Below are positions 12,431-24,262 of a stretch of DNA of 64,000 bases, piece by piece (within the stretch, counting starts at the first letter, position 1; every line of letters begins with the position of its first letter). Source of the DNA: Suillus spraguei (lineage: Eukaryota > Basidiomycota > Agaricomycetes > Boletales > Suillaceae); contig JABCPU010000150.1 in assembly GCA_016800925.1 (NCBI GenBank), positions 88,229-152,228 of the forward strand, read 5' to 3'. Under the pieces are notes generated by a model. It was not told where the DNA came from and ran no database searches. It was given only the letters and a program-made list of their open reading frames with translations. A program made the position numbers and the translations under genes.

Positions 12431-13829
12431 CCTTCCCTTGCTCCTCCGTAACTTAAGTTTGGACAGCACGGGTCAAGACACTCATCAAGCACGTCCAAGG
12501 CTGCTGAGCAGCCACAAGTGTCTCCTACCATCAATCGCCTTGATTTTCTCTCATCGATGTCTTTCCTTCAACTCTGTACTGTTCCCATTACCGCTCTCAT
12601 TGCTGACTTGGTGGTTAGTCTCTAGACATCGTGTCATTTGTATCATCGTATATAGTAATGACACTGATGAATATATCTTGAACTTGAAGTCAACTCCTTG
12701 AAAATGCGCAGCCTGCTCGTGCCATAAATTGGGTCAGAGTGTCCTGGGTCGGTTGAGGGTCAAGCAGCGCCTAAGCACAGTGGTTGAAACAACGAGGTTA
12801 TGATATATTATATTATGTTCAATTTAAGTACTCATCCACGAAGCGCACCATCAAGAGTACCGAACTTCGAGATGGGAACATGGGTGAGGTAGAGTGAAAC
12901 TAGCGAGTCGTCAAACTCGCTAGTCACAACTCGGCGTGCAGTGATATAATTGTGTACAGTATGCTGCGGCGGCCATAGACACGGCTCCAGTACTCCTCTG
13001 ATATCCGGTCGAAGGGCATTAGCAAGTGTGCAGGATGGCACTGGCGTGATTCTTTGGGGCGCTGGTTGGTGCAGTGCATCTTGGCGTCCATTGTCTGCGC
13101 TAGGTTGCACCACTGGATTTTAGGTAACATGGCGGCGCTGTGACAGGGCTAAAGCGCCGTTAAAAATTGAATGGTATGAGCGAAAATGCATACTTTGACG
13201 AGTGATACTTCTTGATGCAAGGTAAACATGAGTGGAATCACGATCGCGAGTGCCAATGCCAAGTGACACGTGAACATCGATGAGAGCCGCAAAAATACTA
13301 TGACATGTGGACACAATTGCGAGGCGGGCGGTTATGCATGCTTAATACATGTAGATAATAGTTGTCGGATCTGTTTTTGTTATAAAGTGTTAATAATGAA
13401 GAGCTAATGCATAGCACTGGACACAATTCACAAAACTCACAGAGTGCGGACAATGTTTGAGGTGGCTAAAGAGCAAGCAAGCAAAGTCAGTATGCACACC
13501 CTCATCCGAGTCATGGCTGACGAGCTCGTTGGTGAGCATAAGACTAGGTATGATCTGTGTTCAAGTCAGAAGATACATGTAAAAAACCAGAGGATGCTGA
13601 TCAGATATCCACTTGAGTGCCATCAAAGAGATATTCGCACTGGGTAGAATCCTTGATATAAGTGTCGATGAGAAGTGAGTAAGTCTCGGAGTGAATGTTC
13701 TCTATCATGAATTGGAAGCCGCAGAAGCACCGGACCTCAGCAGCCTGGATCTAAGACTCATCGGAGAAACATTAAAATGAGATTTTCATTAACGTCAGCG
13801 AGGCTGTTATACGGGGAGGTTGTTATGTG
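12431..13829. other. No supported gene
   Basis: AT-rich spacer between the two copies of an inverted repeat. Frames of 60-180 codons are open but lack motifs, splice structure or plausible composition. Nothing can be assigned. Confidence 0.45.
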
Positions 13830-13921
13830 GTGGGACCGTTATATACCGCTCGATACTAATAGCTGCAACAATAAACTGAAGCGAACATGTCGAGCAGAGT
13901 CTGCGGTCTTGTCGTTGTGAA

Positions 13922-15173
13922 TAGGGAAACACACGGGTACGGGTAACACCGCAGTTCTTTGCTGACGGGTTTGGCGGGTACGCCGGGTACGGTGTTGGAT
14001 ATTCATACCCGTGAGTCGTGACCATACCGCGACCCTTTACTGCGGGTTGGTGGTGTTTGACAGGTATGGCCTACTAAATCAGAAATCTTGATAGCATACT
14101 ATAATTCTGTGTCGGCTTACTCTGAGTGCTTGAGGATCACAACCCAATGCTATACTGATTTCTGTCATGTCTTTCGTGCCCCTCTGAACTATTCTAGCAA
14201 TTTATCGAGCTGTCACTTTGCTACAGAGTAACAGAGAAGCTCGAGTTACTACCATAAAGCCAAGGCAAAACTCGAGACCAGTAAGTCTACCAAATCGTCT
14301 CTTCATGAAAACCAAGCTCGCAAAGAAGGCATCTGATATCTCATCCACCCAGTCACGTCTATCATCTAAGTCTATCTCGTCGTCCATCGCTGATAAGGCC
14401 AAGTCACTCAAAAATGCTGTCGCAAAGGGTGCTAAGGCTCTAGGCCACCCCTTGAAAAAGGTCAAACAGTCATTTGCGTCTCGGTCTGCTCGATTGAAAC
14501 CTACAGACACTGTTGATCTCACACGATCAAGTACTGATTTGTTGGCCAGTGACAACGACAAAGCAGCGGCAGGTGCATCTGATCCTGATCCTGCTGCAGA
14601 TCTCGGTGTGTTGCTTTCCATTGATTTTTGCATATTTGATTAGGCAATGATATAGATGCTCTCCAGAAGACTTGGCGGTCACCTATCTATGGCTTCTTTT
14701 CAGCCGATGTTACAGTCTCAGGTATGCCACCCTCAAATCCTCTTTCAATCAATCAGTACTTATCAGTATGTCACTCAACAAAATCAACTGCGGCTGAACG
14801 TGTCTTCTCACAGGGTCGGCAACTCCTTCATTTTACTCGCAACCGACTCGCACCATCAACAATTCGTGCTTTTCTCTGCCTTGGGGCCTGGGGCAGAAGT
14901 GATCTTCTGGCAATGGAGACCTTCTAGCCTCTGTAAAGAGTCAAAAACGGAAGTGAAATGAAGTCGAGGCTGAGGAGGACGACAAGGAAAAGTAGTAGTA
15001 ATTATTTCATTGTCATTAATACACTCTTCTTGCTAATGTACCCGCGGTATTTTCCATTTAACCGTGGTGTTGACGGGTCGGTGTGTGCCCGTACCCGTGA
15101 CGGGTATGGTGTTGGCGGGTACGGGTACGGTTTCAGCTTTCCGACCCGCGGTGTTACCCGTGCGGAACCCTGG
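13922..15173 (+). mobile_element. hAT-family DNA transposon, internally deleted
   Basis: The element of about 1.25 kb is flanked by GTTGTGAAT at 13914-13922 and 15173-15181, which contains the 8 bp target duplication typical of hAT elements. The terminal inverted repeats are about 25-30 bp. The left end reads (T)AGGGAAACACACGGG and the right end, on the opposite strand, reads CAGGGTTCCGCACGGG. Both continue into GGGTAACACCGC. It carries only the two ends of a hAT transposase reading frame. Because the catalytic middle is gone, it would need a transposase in trans. The uninterrupted target is preserved at 12208-12430. Confidence 0.85.
14218..14927 (+). CDS. hAT transposase remnant: N-terminal part joined to C-terminal dimerisation tail
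   Basis: Two exons encode a short protein. Exon 1 is Lys/Ser-rich (KLAKKASDISS, KGAKALGHPLKKVKQSF) and ends near 14591 at a GT donor. Exon 2 begins near 14645 with GNDIDALQKTWRSPIYGFF, the N-terminal region usually followed by a BED zinc finger in Agaricomycete hAT proteins. The frame then runs straight into STAAERVFSQGRQLLHFTRN and RAFLCLGAWGRSDLL, the conserved C-terminal hAT dimerisation region, and stops at 14925-14927. The DDE RNase-H core is absent. The start is uncertain: 14218 opens the frame and a later ATG precedes KTKLAKK. No stop codon breaks the fused frame, so a short protein could be made. Function is unknown. Confidence 0.6.
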
Positions 15174-15299
15174 TTGTGAATGCCGTGAGGGTGTTCGGAC
15201 TTTTTCTGTGCACGGTTTGGAGAAACTCGAAAGAACCGAGTAAGTTCCGACTAATAGCAGGGTACCGGAAACTGCTCTATGGGCCTGGCCTGAGTATCT

Positions 15300-16900
15300 T
15301 ATAGGCCATGGCCAAAGGCCCAAGCCCGGGCTTCAGAGAAACTTCCGAAGTGTGCTGTACAGTGTTTTGATACACACAGAATTAGCATCTTTCGAAAGTC
15401 GGCTGAATAACATACCCAGCCTGAATGACTCTCACAGTTGTGTCCGAACTCACTGCCGTCACGGTAATGGCACGTTTCAAACGAATAATCATACCTTCAT
15501 CTCGGCTCCTTGATTCCAATAATAGGGCAACGCCGGAACTAACTAGCCACAAGCAGGTCGAACAAACAATTCGAGTGACTAGTCCTTTGTTACTCGTCCG
15601 ACTCCCGGAAGTTTCGTCGCTTCAAGGTACGAGCAATTGCTTCTTCAAGCCTATGCAAGACCCCGAGGAGCCCATCAAGGCAATACTCTACAATTGTAGC
15701 GCTGACATGGCCGTTTCTCACTATCCTGCACGGCCATATGGTGGACGATAGGTTACGGTTCGATTTGCCGATATGCCGCAACTTATTTTGAAGTCTGACC
15801 AATGTTTGTTCCGAACTTTATTGGTATGCACCTATTCACACTATGGTCCTGTCACATGAATCACAAATCAGTTCTACGCCAGTCTGCGGCGACTCTGCGC
15901 GCCGTGCTCACTGAGGTAGATCCACAGCTGCTGGCGAGCATTACTATTAATATCACAACATTAGTGGCGAATGAATCTATCCTTCGGATTCCTTCCCTGA
16001 GCTCACTGAGCAGCCCTACCCTCCAGGATATGCGACTCACGCAGGCTGCGCAGTGCTTCATTCCCGCTATGACAGTAGTTGGTGCTGTGTTTTTCACTGC
16101 GTATGTTTATCTTAATTGTCGACTGTGCCTTTGGTTGTTATCAAGTCATTGGACCCTTCACTGATATTCCTACTATTATTTATGTTAACGATGAGTCGAG
16201 ATTTCTCTGTGCTATCGTTTTTTCTGCATGACTGCATTGTGCTGCGTTTTGTTTCCAATCATAATGGGGTCACCGTGGAGTTGACATCTGGTCCTGCGCG
16301 CATTCCTACTATCGACAGTTGGTATAATTCTTAACAGACATTTCGACCGGTCTATCTAGCCTGAAGTATATTCCCATTGTCTTTTCTCCTTCTGCCGCAT
16401 CCCATATAGCTTTGAGACAGCATGATAATCATGTATGGTCTCATTACGACGATCAATATTATCACGACGGCTTGCAAACTCTGTCCGTATCTGTACTGAC
16501 CCTTGTTGCCCCCGTTGTGCGCAGAGATTCGTACGAAGACTGCTGCTCCATGGAAAGCCAGACCACCGTGCTTTACTTTCAAGGCTTCCACTTATCAGAA
16601 CCTTCCTAGTAAGGTAAGTGCTTGCATTGGTTTCCGAACACCCTGTGCTAATGTGTCATGTAGATTTATTCCCGCTACCATAAGGGAGTGGGTTATATCG
16701 TGTTTTACCACTGGGACATCATTCAAATCGATTGTCTTCCTGCGTGTGTTGCTCTTGTCCTTGAATGGTATTCTTCTCTCGTCTTCTTCGATTGCTCGTT
16801 TGCTCAGCCATTTGGGCCCAAGTTCGCGTTTCGCTGAAATCCCCATGGCCTCAGTGATTTATTGCCGTGCTCTCGCTACCGATGTCGAGTTCGAGGTCGC
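15300..16900. other. Unassigned region with weak open frames
   Basis: The longest plausible frame runs 15802-16164 on the plus strand (about 120 codons). It contains a polar segment (TLRAVLTEVDPQLLASITIN) followed by a hydrophobic stretch near its C-terminus (FIPAMTVVGAVFFTAYVY). A further frame at 16116-16334 overlaps it. These could be exons of a small membrane protein or relics, and I do not recognise the family. GC-rich palindromes occur near 15290-15335. Confidence 0.3.
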
Positions 16901-19270
16901 GTGAGGTCTCGATGTTATTTTTTTTTTTGGGATGAACTGCATTACGCGTGACCACCGTTTTGTGGGAAGATGAAACCCCCGTCTCCAATCCTCCATGTCT
17001 GGCCTTCAAGGTGGTGACAGTGTTTCACTGTCCTCGTTTTCTAGTATCTGTCGTGATGACAGGCGAGCGAACGGGGAGAGAGGGAGCTAGAAAGACAAAG
17101 GTACGATCTCAGTTTCTATTCAAGAACTCTTATTAACATGTGCGCTACCTAGAAAGACAAAGGTACGCTACGATTTGGTCAGCTATTGCTGACTTACAGG
17201 AACTAGGTACTTACATCTCAGTTTCTATTCAAGAACTGAGATGTTTGCGTCTTTGGACGCTTGACTTTATACCAGGTAAGTAAGGAACGAAAAATATAAA
17301 ATATAACTCATTTGATCTGCGTTGCAGAGGCTCAGCCGACGTTAGCGAGACGGATCCCACTGGCCTATTATGGCTTGCGCTCGAACCACGTTCCTCAGCT
17401 TCTCCCCCTCGTGCCTTGCTTCTCGGATTCTTCGGCCATTCCCTTCTCTTCTCTCTCTGGCGCGTCGGACTCCAACATTCTCTTGGTCTGCAAGATCAGT
17501 TTGTATCTGCGGGGCCTTCGGGGCAAACAGCGTCGGTCGAACTTGGGGCTTGGACGTGAGATCGATTATGACAGTCCCATGTAGTCCGACCATGGGAGAC
17601 CTTGTGAATTCGATTTCTGACCTGTAGGTTCAACTCCAAACTCTAATACATCCTCTTGCTCTTTGAGATAGATAGACGGCGCGGGAGAAGCCAGGTGAAC
17701 ATGTTTTGCATTGCAGTACACACACCAGCAGACGCATCCACCACCAGCCAAGTTGAGTTTATCTCTCTTGCCCCCCGTTCTTTCCATTAGTGGACTGGTG
17801 ATTTTACCACTTGAATCAAAAAGATCTCGTGGTTCCTCTGAAACTTGTGCTGAAGAGTTTGCTTTTTTATCAAGTTCGTGGTGGAGTCTCACATTGAAGC
17901 CGATGCGCTCGAGGCTGCGCTGAAGCGGCTAGGGCCTCTTTACGGGTGTGTAAAGGATAGAGCCCGCGTCAAACGCATGCTGGGGAAGCAAGTCGTAGTG
18001 CTCGGAGGTGGTATGGCGTCCCCCTCCTCGTCTACATCCACATTAGTTTCTTCTTTATTATTAGCACCAAGACCAATAGCAGTTGGATTGATCATGATAG
18101 CCATCTACATCGCAGCATCTGAGGTAATAACCGTTGACGTTACTAACCTTGGTTTGGCGTGTAACATTGGGAGTGCGAAATGGTATTGTAGAGTATCGCG
18201 ACGTGTAAATTTATAGGGGTGTAGGTTACCAGGTATTGAAAGCGAAGTAAACATTTCAGTAGAAGTAGAGGGTGTTGGCGAACATGGAAAGCTTGTTCAG
18301 CCACTCGAATACGTTTCCTGGCAGGTCTTGCTTTGGCAGGAGTGCGGATGAAAGAATCCTTTGGGGATTTATCCACGGCGATTGACCGCTTTATTCACTC
18401 TTCTATCTTCGCTGCGCATGAGCTACCGTTTCAGGGCAGTTGTCCAAGCTAGGGGAGGCCACATGCTATCCAGGCGGGTTCTTTCACTCAGTAAGTTGGG
18501 CGGGACTGGCGTGATCACAGCCCAAGTGCTGATCGGCGTGCTTGCTAGCGAAGTGACCCAGTGGTATGTGGCAGACTGGCGTGGGAACCTTGAGCCGCCA
18601 CGTATGTAGACAACTTGAAGTCCCTCGGAGTCTATGGAATGGCTGATCGACGTCAACTTTCAGCTTTACTTCGTTATCACGGTTGCGCAGGCTAATGTTC
18701 GCTATTTCAGTCACTCGACCGCGGGCCCAGCAGTTTCTGCAACCAAGTTTAAACATACCTGCGGCCTTCGAATCATTAACATTAACACACTGTGAGAGTC
18801 ATTACCAGATCACATCATGATGTCGGTACGTTACTTAATACTGACCGCAAGACTGACTGCTGACGTTTGAGCCTGGTGTTCAGCTAGGGCATACCAACTT
18901 TTACAACTACCAATTTTTACAAAGGAAGGGAAAATGCCAACGAACTCCCAAGGGATGCGAAACTTAGTAGTCACTCGTCATTAGCTCTTTGGCACTCTGA
19001 AATTTGAGCGACTTGTCGTTTAAACTCAAGCACAGAAGGACGATATGTGTTTGTGTCCACTACCTCATCGCAGAGTCAGAAAATTACATTGACCGATGAG
19101 TTTTGGTCATTTACACACCCACAACGTCCACAGTTGAAACCGTTCAAGGTCGTACTTCCCCACAAGTGCGATGTTCCAAGCCCAAGATTAGAACACAACA
19201 CCTCAAGACACTTTTTCCACGCCCAACTACCTGCAAGAAATAACCCCTCGAAGAAGCCTCACTTTCGTCC
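16901..19270. other. Unassigned region, no supported gene
   Basis: Frames of 70-110 codons are open on both strands. Examples are 17566-17892 minus (with GGGCVCWCVYC) and 17878-18216 plus (with a hydrophobic segment around APRPIAVGLIMIAIYIAAS). Neither has family motifs or consistent splice sites that I can support. Near 17090-17240 short phrases such as AGAAAGACAAAGGTACG and TCAGTTTCTATTCAAGAACT are repeated. The stretch may hold decayed genes. Confidence 0.3.
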
Positions 19271-19271
19271 C

Positions 19272-20375
19272 TCTATTTTTTTGTGTGTGATCCTTCGCTG
19301 TGCGTCGACTCCCCTTTGAATAGATCTGCGTCAGCTAACACTGCCCGTGTCAGTCGTCTACCCAAGAATGCTACTCCAAAGGTCGTTAAAAAGAGCGTTC
19401 CTACCAAGGCTTTCGCCAGTCAAATCATCCACCCGCGCCGCAAACTCTGGCACAAACGCTTCATGACGGTCACTCGTCCAGGACTCTCCGTCGCAAAGGC
19501 CCCCAGTTCTGCAGCTCAGCGAAACTCAAGCGCGAAAAAGCGGTGGTAGCTCTCAAACGACCTCGAAAATGTTGCCCTCAAGACTATGACAACTGAATAT
19601 TGTATTTTCCTTAAACAACTCGAGCAGCTCCGCCTCGATCAGCTGCGCAAGCACACACTTGGAGATGTTAGAGAGATCGTCGCACGGGCTGAAGCGTTGG
19701 GTCCGCAACGTGAGTTGGAGCACGCAAAACGCGACCGCCCGATTGGAGGAGACCGCACGGAGGATGAAGGAAGAGGAAGAATTTCGCCGTTTAGAGGAGG
19801 AACATCAGCGGCAAGAGGAGGAGAAGCGTAGACAAGAGGAGATCAGGCGCAGACATGAAGAATCTAGGCGCCGCGCAGAGGAACGGGCACGTCTTCGTGA
19901 GCAGCGCGAGCTCCAGGTCAAACGAGAGGCTTTGCGTAAAACCCAGGAGGAAGCTGAATGTCAGGCCCGTGAGCAAGCAGGGCAGCGTCTTCGTGAAGAA
20001 GCTTGACGGCAAGAGAGGCAGCGTCAAGAACTTCGTTGCAACAAAGTTCAAGCGCATCTCGTCGCTTTTTTCCAGCTCTCCGACGCAAAATGGCAAGAGC
20101 TCAAACTGAGCAAAAAGTTGACTTCAGTCATGCCCTGCGAGATGCCGCGGCCCACCTTTCAGCAAGGCAGCGCATTCCCCGGTGATATTTCCCGCGGCAA
20201 CATGAAAGAATTCATTTTCCACCCCCTCCGCCCAGGGATAGAGACCAAGTCGCGGAAGGACCAACTGAAGGCAGAGATACTGTGTGATAGAGAAAAGGCG
20301 ATTGAAATTGCGGAAGCGCTGGCTAGAATGCTGACAGACATGATGGCTGAAGAGATTGAGAAAGAGACGGGCTGA
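19272..20375 (+). pseudogene. Coiled-coil protein with degenerate J-like C-terminus, decayed
   Basis: The order is a basic N-terminal part (KVVKKSVPTKAFASQIIHPR), a long Glu/Arg-rich coiled coil (about 19740-20000) and a C-terminal part with MPRPTFQQGSAFPGDISRGN and KEFIFHPLRP. This matches an Agaricomycete family whose C-terminus normally carries a J-domain-like ILRWHPDKF helix. Several lesions are visible. TAG lies at 19547-19549 in the first frame. The frame then shifts between ELEHAKRD (about 19730) and ETARRMKEEEE. TGA at 20004-20006 interrupts the coiled coil and reads as Arg CGA changed to TGA. After KAEIL the sequence jumps to CDREKAIEIAEALARML, so the HPDKF segment is missing. Family recall is moderate. 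Confidence 0.55.
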
Positions 20376-21429
20376 TAGGTAGTGTTGTGGGCAGAAGTCT
20401 GCCATTCTGCAGATGCGGCAATTGCCAGGCAGCAACTGCCGGCAGTAGGTCGAGGGCCTTGGGCAGAAGTCAATATGAATCTTATTTGTACTATGAGCAA
20501 GTAACAAATGTTTGGCATTCAAAAAGCGTGTCTTATCAGTTCAGGCTTTCGAATCTCTTAGCAAGCTACGCCAATTTCTTGCACAAGGTGGATCACAAAA
20601 CCGGCAAGCCAGCACGTCACAAACATGCACATATGCACACTCAACCAGAACATGGACTTGACATAGCCTTAGCAAATAAACTTCAAAGGTCTTTTGCATG
20701 GGTGCCTCCGCTCACTGGTGACTCTTGCAGCTCGAACGACGAATTTCTTGCAGGTCCAGAGTCAATGACAGATGAAGAGCTGCTTGAAGAATTTGGCAGG
20801 TTTGAAAATGAGCTCTGGAATCACGCTGTAGCTTGCAAGTGAAGGTGCTGGCGAAGTCCCTTCGAAGGAGCTGGAGAAAGTTGATAAAGGAATTACACCT
20901 GCAGGATTTATCGAAGAGATTGATGTGATTAGCCGTGGGTCACAAGGCATGGAGGCAGTCTGGAATATCGATGCACTGTTGTCATTGGAGGGTGTACATC
21001 TGTGCAATAGCTTAGATAACATTTTTGCCATCTTCTAAGAACACTCTAAATAATTCTGCCGATTCTTGCCATTCTGCCAAATACCGTTCTGCCGTTTTTT
21101 TTTGGCAGAACTCGCCCAAAAATATTTCTGCCCCCTACAGTACTGATAGGTCTATATATTGGCGGTTAAAAATTCTATGCAGCGTAATTAGAATATGTCC
21201 AATATGAATCATATGACTATGAGCCCGTATCTAACTTTGCAAGCAACAAGCAAGTCCTCACAGTCTCCAAATTTCCAAATTCTTTTTTGAGGGTGCACTG
21301 TGACATAAGCGTCATCCCGATTGGTCGCTTGCACTTGGTTGCCGTCGGCTACCAACTCGCCGGTTACACTGCTTCTCAGTGTACAAGTGATATACGACGA
21401 GCGCGAACGACGTTTCAGGCAGACCACTG
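20376..21429. other. Probable mobile-element relic with an unknown ORF
   Basis: A 151-codon frame at 20387-20842 (plus) contains SYQFRLSNLLASYANFLHKV and an acidic end (SMTDEELLEEFGRFENEL). A second acidic frame follows directly in another phase (about 20838-21035, with KELEKVDKGITPAGFIEEI). GGCAGAA/TTCTGCC phrases cluster at both ends (20387-20470 and 21050-21140), and an AATATGAATC..ACTATGAGC phrase occurs at both 20472 and 21199. This suggests a decayed element, but I do not recognise the protein and cannot define its ends. Confidence 0.35.
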
Positions 21430-22784
21430 ATGCCAACCGCTATGACGACAATGGCGACTGTCTTGACATCGGACATAATAAACCCTCATAAACCCTCCAG
21501 CAAAGGTTCGTCGACGACGGAGGCCACGCTACAATCACTGTATAACCGTGCGGCAAGGGCATTCCTTCACCGAGACATTGCAATCACATTCACCTTATTA
21601 ACCGCTGCATTTGCGCTCCTCCCACCTCCCCTCTCGCCCTCACCTGATCCCCTAGATGTACACCGGAGAAAGTGGGATATTCTTCGCATCACCCTCGAGA
21701 CCACTGTCTTCTCTTCTACTCCAGACATCGCTGATTTACCGCGACCACTCCGAGAATCCCTACTCTTGTCTCCCCAATCATTTATTTCCACGTTGTACGC
21801 TCGATCTCTTACATTATTTACTCCTTCGTCTCTATATCGAAAACCTAGCTCCGCATTCCTTCCGCACCAAGTCCTCATCACACTGGTTGCATCCAGTATC
21901 AAGATAGATTGCCCAAGTGTTGGTCGTGAGATGACAGAGGACTGGTTGTCCAAACGCGGTCAATACGACCTAGTACCTTCCACCGGTGAACCATATTACA
22001 AAGTCCTAGAACTCTATTGCTTGCATGTCTTGCCTCGCTTGGGCGAGTGGGAGTACGTCAAAGAATTTCTATCATACGAGAATGAGCTCTCATCTGACAG
22101 GAAACGCGTGAGTTTGATTTTATACCCTTTGTGTCGTACTGAACAGGATATTGCCAGGAACTTCATTTGGCCCTCGAGGCTCAACATGCTCAAGCACTAG
22201 AGAATACAAGGCGGGAGACGCCAAAACCCGAGACTGCTCCCTCTCCTGCACCAATACCTCCACTCCGCTCTCCATCTCCAGCCTCTTCTTCTTCCTCTTC
22301 TCTATCTACCGCATCTACCCGCACCGCCGTCCCAGCATCCCCCCGTCCAAAACTTACCCGCCGAGAATCCGCGTCCTCCATATCAGCAGTTTCAGACGCC
22401 ACCGTAACCAGATCCCCTCGCCACCGCCACAACCAAAGGATGCCCCGAGGAAGTTCGAATACCAGTGGTGTTCGCATCTCCCACATTCCGCCAGTCGACC
22501 ACGATCTCGCGACTGTACAACCCCCAACTTCCCTAACACTCATCCGATCTTATCTCAACCACTATTTCACAGCAAAAAGAATAGCGACTCTATCAGTCTT
22601 GTTCTTCTTAATTCCTCTTTTATCTTTAATCCTCCGGAGGCGGCGGCGCTTGGAGACACCTGCGGTCTCGGTACGGAGGAAGTTGTTGGAAGCCCGTGGG
22701 GATTCGATTATGAGACGGTTATGGAATGAGTTGGTGAGAGCGGTTTTGGATACTGTTAGGATGGGTGGAGGAGGACTTGCATAA
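21430..22784 (+). CDS. Tail-anchored membrane protein, Pex26-like (putative)
   Basis: The gene has two exons, 21430-22107 and 22158-22784, separated by a 50 bp GT-AG intron, giving about 434 residues. The N-terminal 220 residues look like an alpha-solenoid (LYNRAARAFLHRDIAITFTL, then LPHQVLITLVASSIKID and YKVLELYCLHVLPRLGEW). A short charged coiled coil follows the junction (ALEAQHAQALENTRRE), then a long Ser/Pro/Arg-rich region. A single hydrophobic helix near residues 370-390 (TLSVLFFLIPLLSLILRR) is followed by an Arg-rich stretch and a 40-residue tail. This architecture fits fungal peroxisomal tail-anchored peroxins of the Pex15/Pex26 type, which recruit the Pex1/Pex6 ATPase, but sequence conservation in that family is low. 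No lesion is visible. Confidence 0.55.
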
Positions 22785-23105
22785 CATAATTTACGGTGCG
22801 CCTGTTTAGTATCAATCTTTCTAGCCAGAGCAAGTAGCGGATAATGGTGTCAGGTCATAGCCCATGTATTTAAACAGTGATCGATTGACCTTCCAAGTGC
22901 TGCAATTGATCCAAACTTTATTAACAGTCAGTGTTCTGTGCAGTTGTGGAGGGAAAAAACCGAAATCCTGAACGCGCACGTTTGGAGCAAAGTTCATCAT
23001 GACTACATCAGTCCCAAATATGATGAAGAGTTAGTGATTAGAAACGCCTTCGATACATTTGGAGTCAAGGTGCCTTCTTGCAAAAATCAAACCATGCCCA
23101 CACTA
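22785..23105. other. Short spacer between convergent genes
   Basis: This is the shared 3' flank of the plus-strand tail-anchored protein gene and the minus-strand gene ending at 23106. No further gene is seen. Confidence 0.5.
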
Positions 23106-23879
23106 TCACTGACAATGTACCGAAGCTGGAGCACTGAGTTGCAACGCTTCTCGTGCGGCTTCCCTCTTCGCAGCTTGCAGCGTCCACATCCACTTCAAAT
23201 CCCGCTCGACCTTTTCCTTCCTTGCGCGTTGCCTTCGCTTGTTCAAATGACTCCAGTCTTCTCCAACACCTACGTCGGCTGCCGTGAGTCGAGGCAATCC
23301 TAGTAATTCCGACTTCGAGAGAGTAGAGGTGGGAAGGGGCTTAGGTGGAGGAGGGGGCATCGTCATTCTCCACAACCAAGTGTTTCTCGGTATAGCAAGT
23401 AGCACAGCCTGTTCCTTCCGCGCAGCTTTGGTCACCGTCTGAAGCCGGTGGTCAATTTCCGTTTGCGATAACGTTTGTTTGGTGCAAAACTTTTCGACTT
23501 TCTTTGAATTTACTAGGTCTGGAAGCACCACTCGTTTTAAATACCTGCGTTGTGAGACTGAGTACGTTGACCAAGACTCATCAATGTTAACTCACTGTAG
23601 AGAGCGTACGGAATGCTCTGGATAGGGCGGTCGAGTAGAGGGTTGCCTTGTTACCCCACGCACGAGGGTTGGATGTTCTTTCTTCGGCACATTGTGCTCT
23701 GGCGACTTCGAGTCATCTGAGACCAGTTGGATTGCTGTCTGTTTTAAAGCCAAGTTGTAAATGTCCTTGGTCGACAACGGTGTTTTCGATGAAACAACTA
23801 TATTGTGCACGAGCTCACGCGCCGAAGGCAAGCAATGACGTGGCCACAGATTTTTTCGAAATGAAGGAATAGCGGCCAT
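23106..23879 (-). CDS. Conserved-looking two-exon gene, unknown function
   Basis: Exon 1 (23596-23879) and exon 2 (23106-23544) flank a 51 bp GT-AG intron at 23545-23595 that splits a Gln codon. The start MAAIPSFRKNLW at 23879 is preferred, and an in-frame ATG five codons upstream (23894) is also possible. The protein has about 240 residues and no signal peptide or membrane helix. It begins with a segment resembling a small helical domain (LPSARELVHNIVVSSKTPLS, then KDIYNLALKQTA). A Pro run (MPPPPPKPLP) lies near the middle and the C-terminus is very basic (WSHLNKRRQRARKEKVERDL). It is divergent from the GH3 gene, with starts about 380 bp apart. I do not recognise the family. Mitochondrial or nucleic-acid-binding roles are possible from composition only. 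Confidence 0.6.
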
Positions 23880-24262
23880 GACTTCGACGTGCAAGAATTG
23901 GGCAATCAGTGAGCAATTTGCAATTTCAATTTGGGCTTTTGATCAGGTGACCTGACGACCAATATCATGACGGGCCACGGTTTCGACGATAACAAAGAGA
24001 ACTTGTGCATTTCCATCAATTTTATAAGTTGACTGGTTCATAGATCAGCACTAATAATGCTAGCGCTCCAGCTGGCACCTGCGATCTGCACGCACTGGCG
24101 GCGGCACGCGTAGAAGTCACTGTGGCTATGGGATTCTCCGCCGGGCTCGTGTTCGGCTCGAAGCAAGTACAAAAGCGTTCGTAAAATTAATTTAGTGATC
24201 TTTGGTTGTTCTTCTATCTGTTTATCTTTTTCTTTCTCCAGCAATCGACGCGTGCAGCCGCC

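Larger units (their letters stand above)
13830..15290 (-). repeat. Second copy of the 12208-12430 repeat, split by a hAT element
   Basis: The left part (about 13830-13922) and the right part (about 15174-15290) together match 12208-12430 on the other strand. The break falls exactly at a duplicated GTTGTGAAT, showing that the hAT transposon inserted after this repeat copy was in place. Confidence 0.8.

Noticed and set aside
12156..12701. 181-codon plus-strand frame with hydrophobic segments
   Set aside because: It starts inside a dispersed repeat that is also present at 13830-15290, and shows no motif or splice structure. It is more likely a chance frame.
14202..14633. 143-codon minus-strand frame
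   Set aside because: It is antisense to exon 1 of the hAT remnant, whose plus-strand frame has family similarity and correct splice sites.
20124..20522. 132-codon minus-strand frame with Cys/His residues
   Set aside because: It is antisense to the C-terminal part of the coiled-coil/J-like pseudogene and has no motif of its own.
20387..21190. Complete transposon bounded by GGCAGAA/TTCTGCC clusters
   Set aside because: The clusters do not align as clean terminal inverted repeats and no target duplication was found, so it is kept only as a low-confidence relic.
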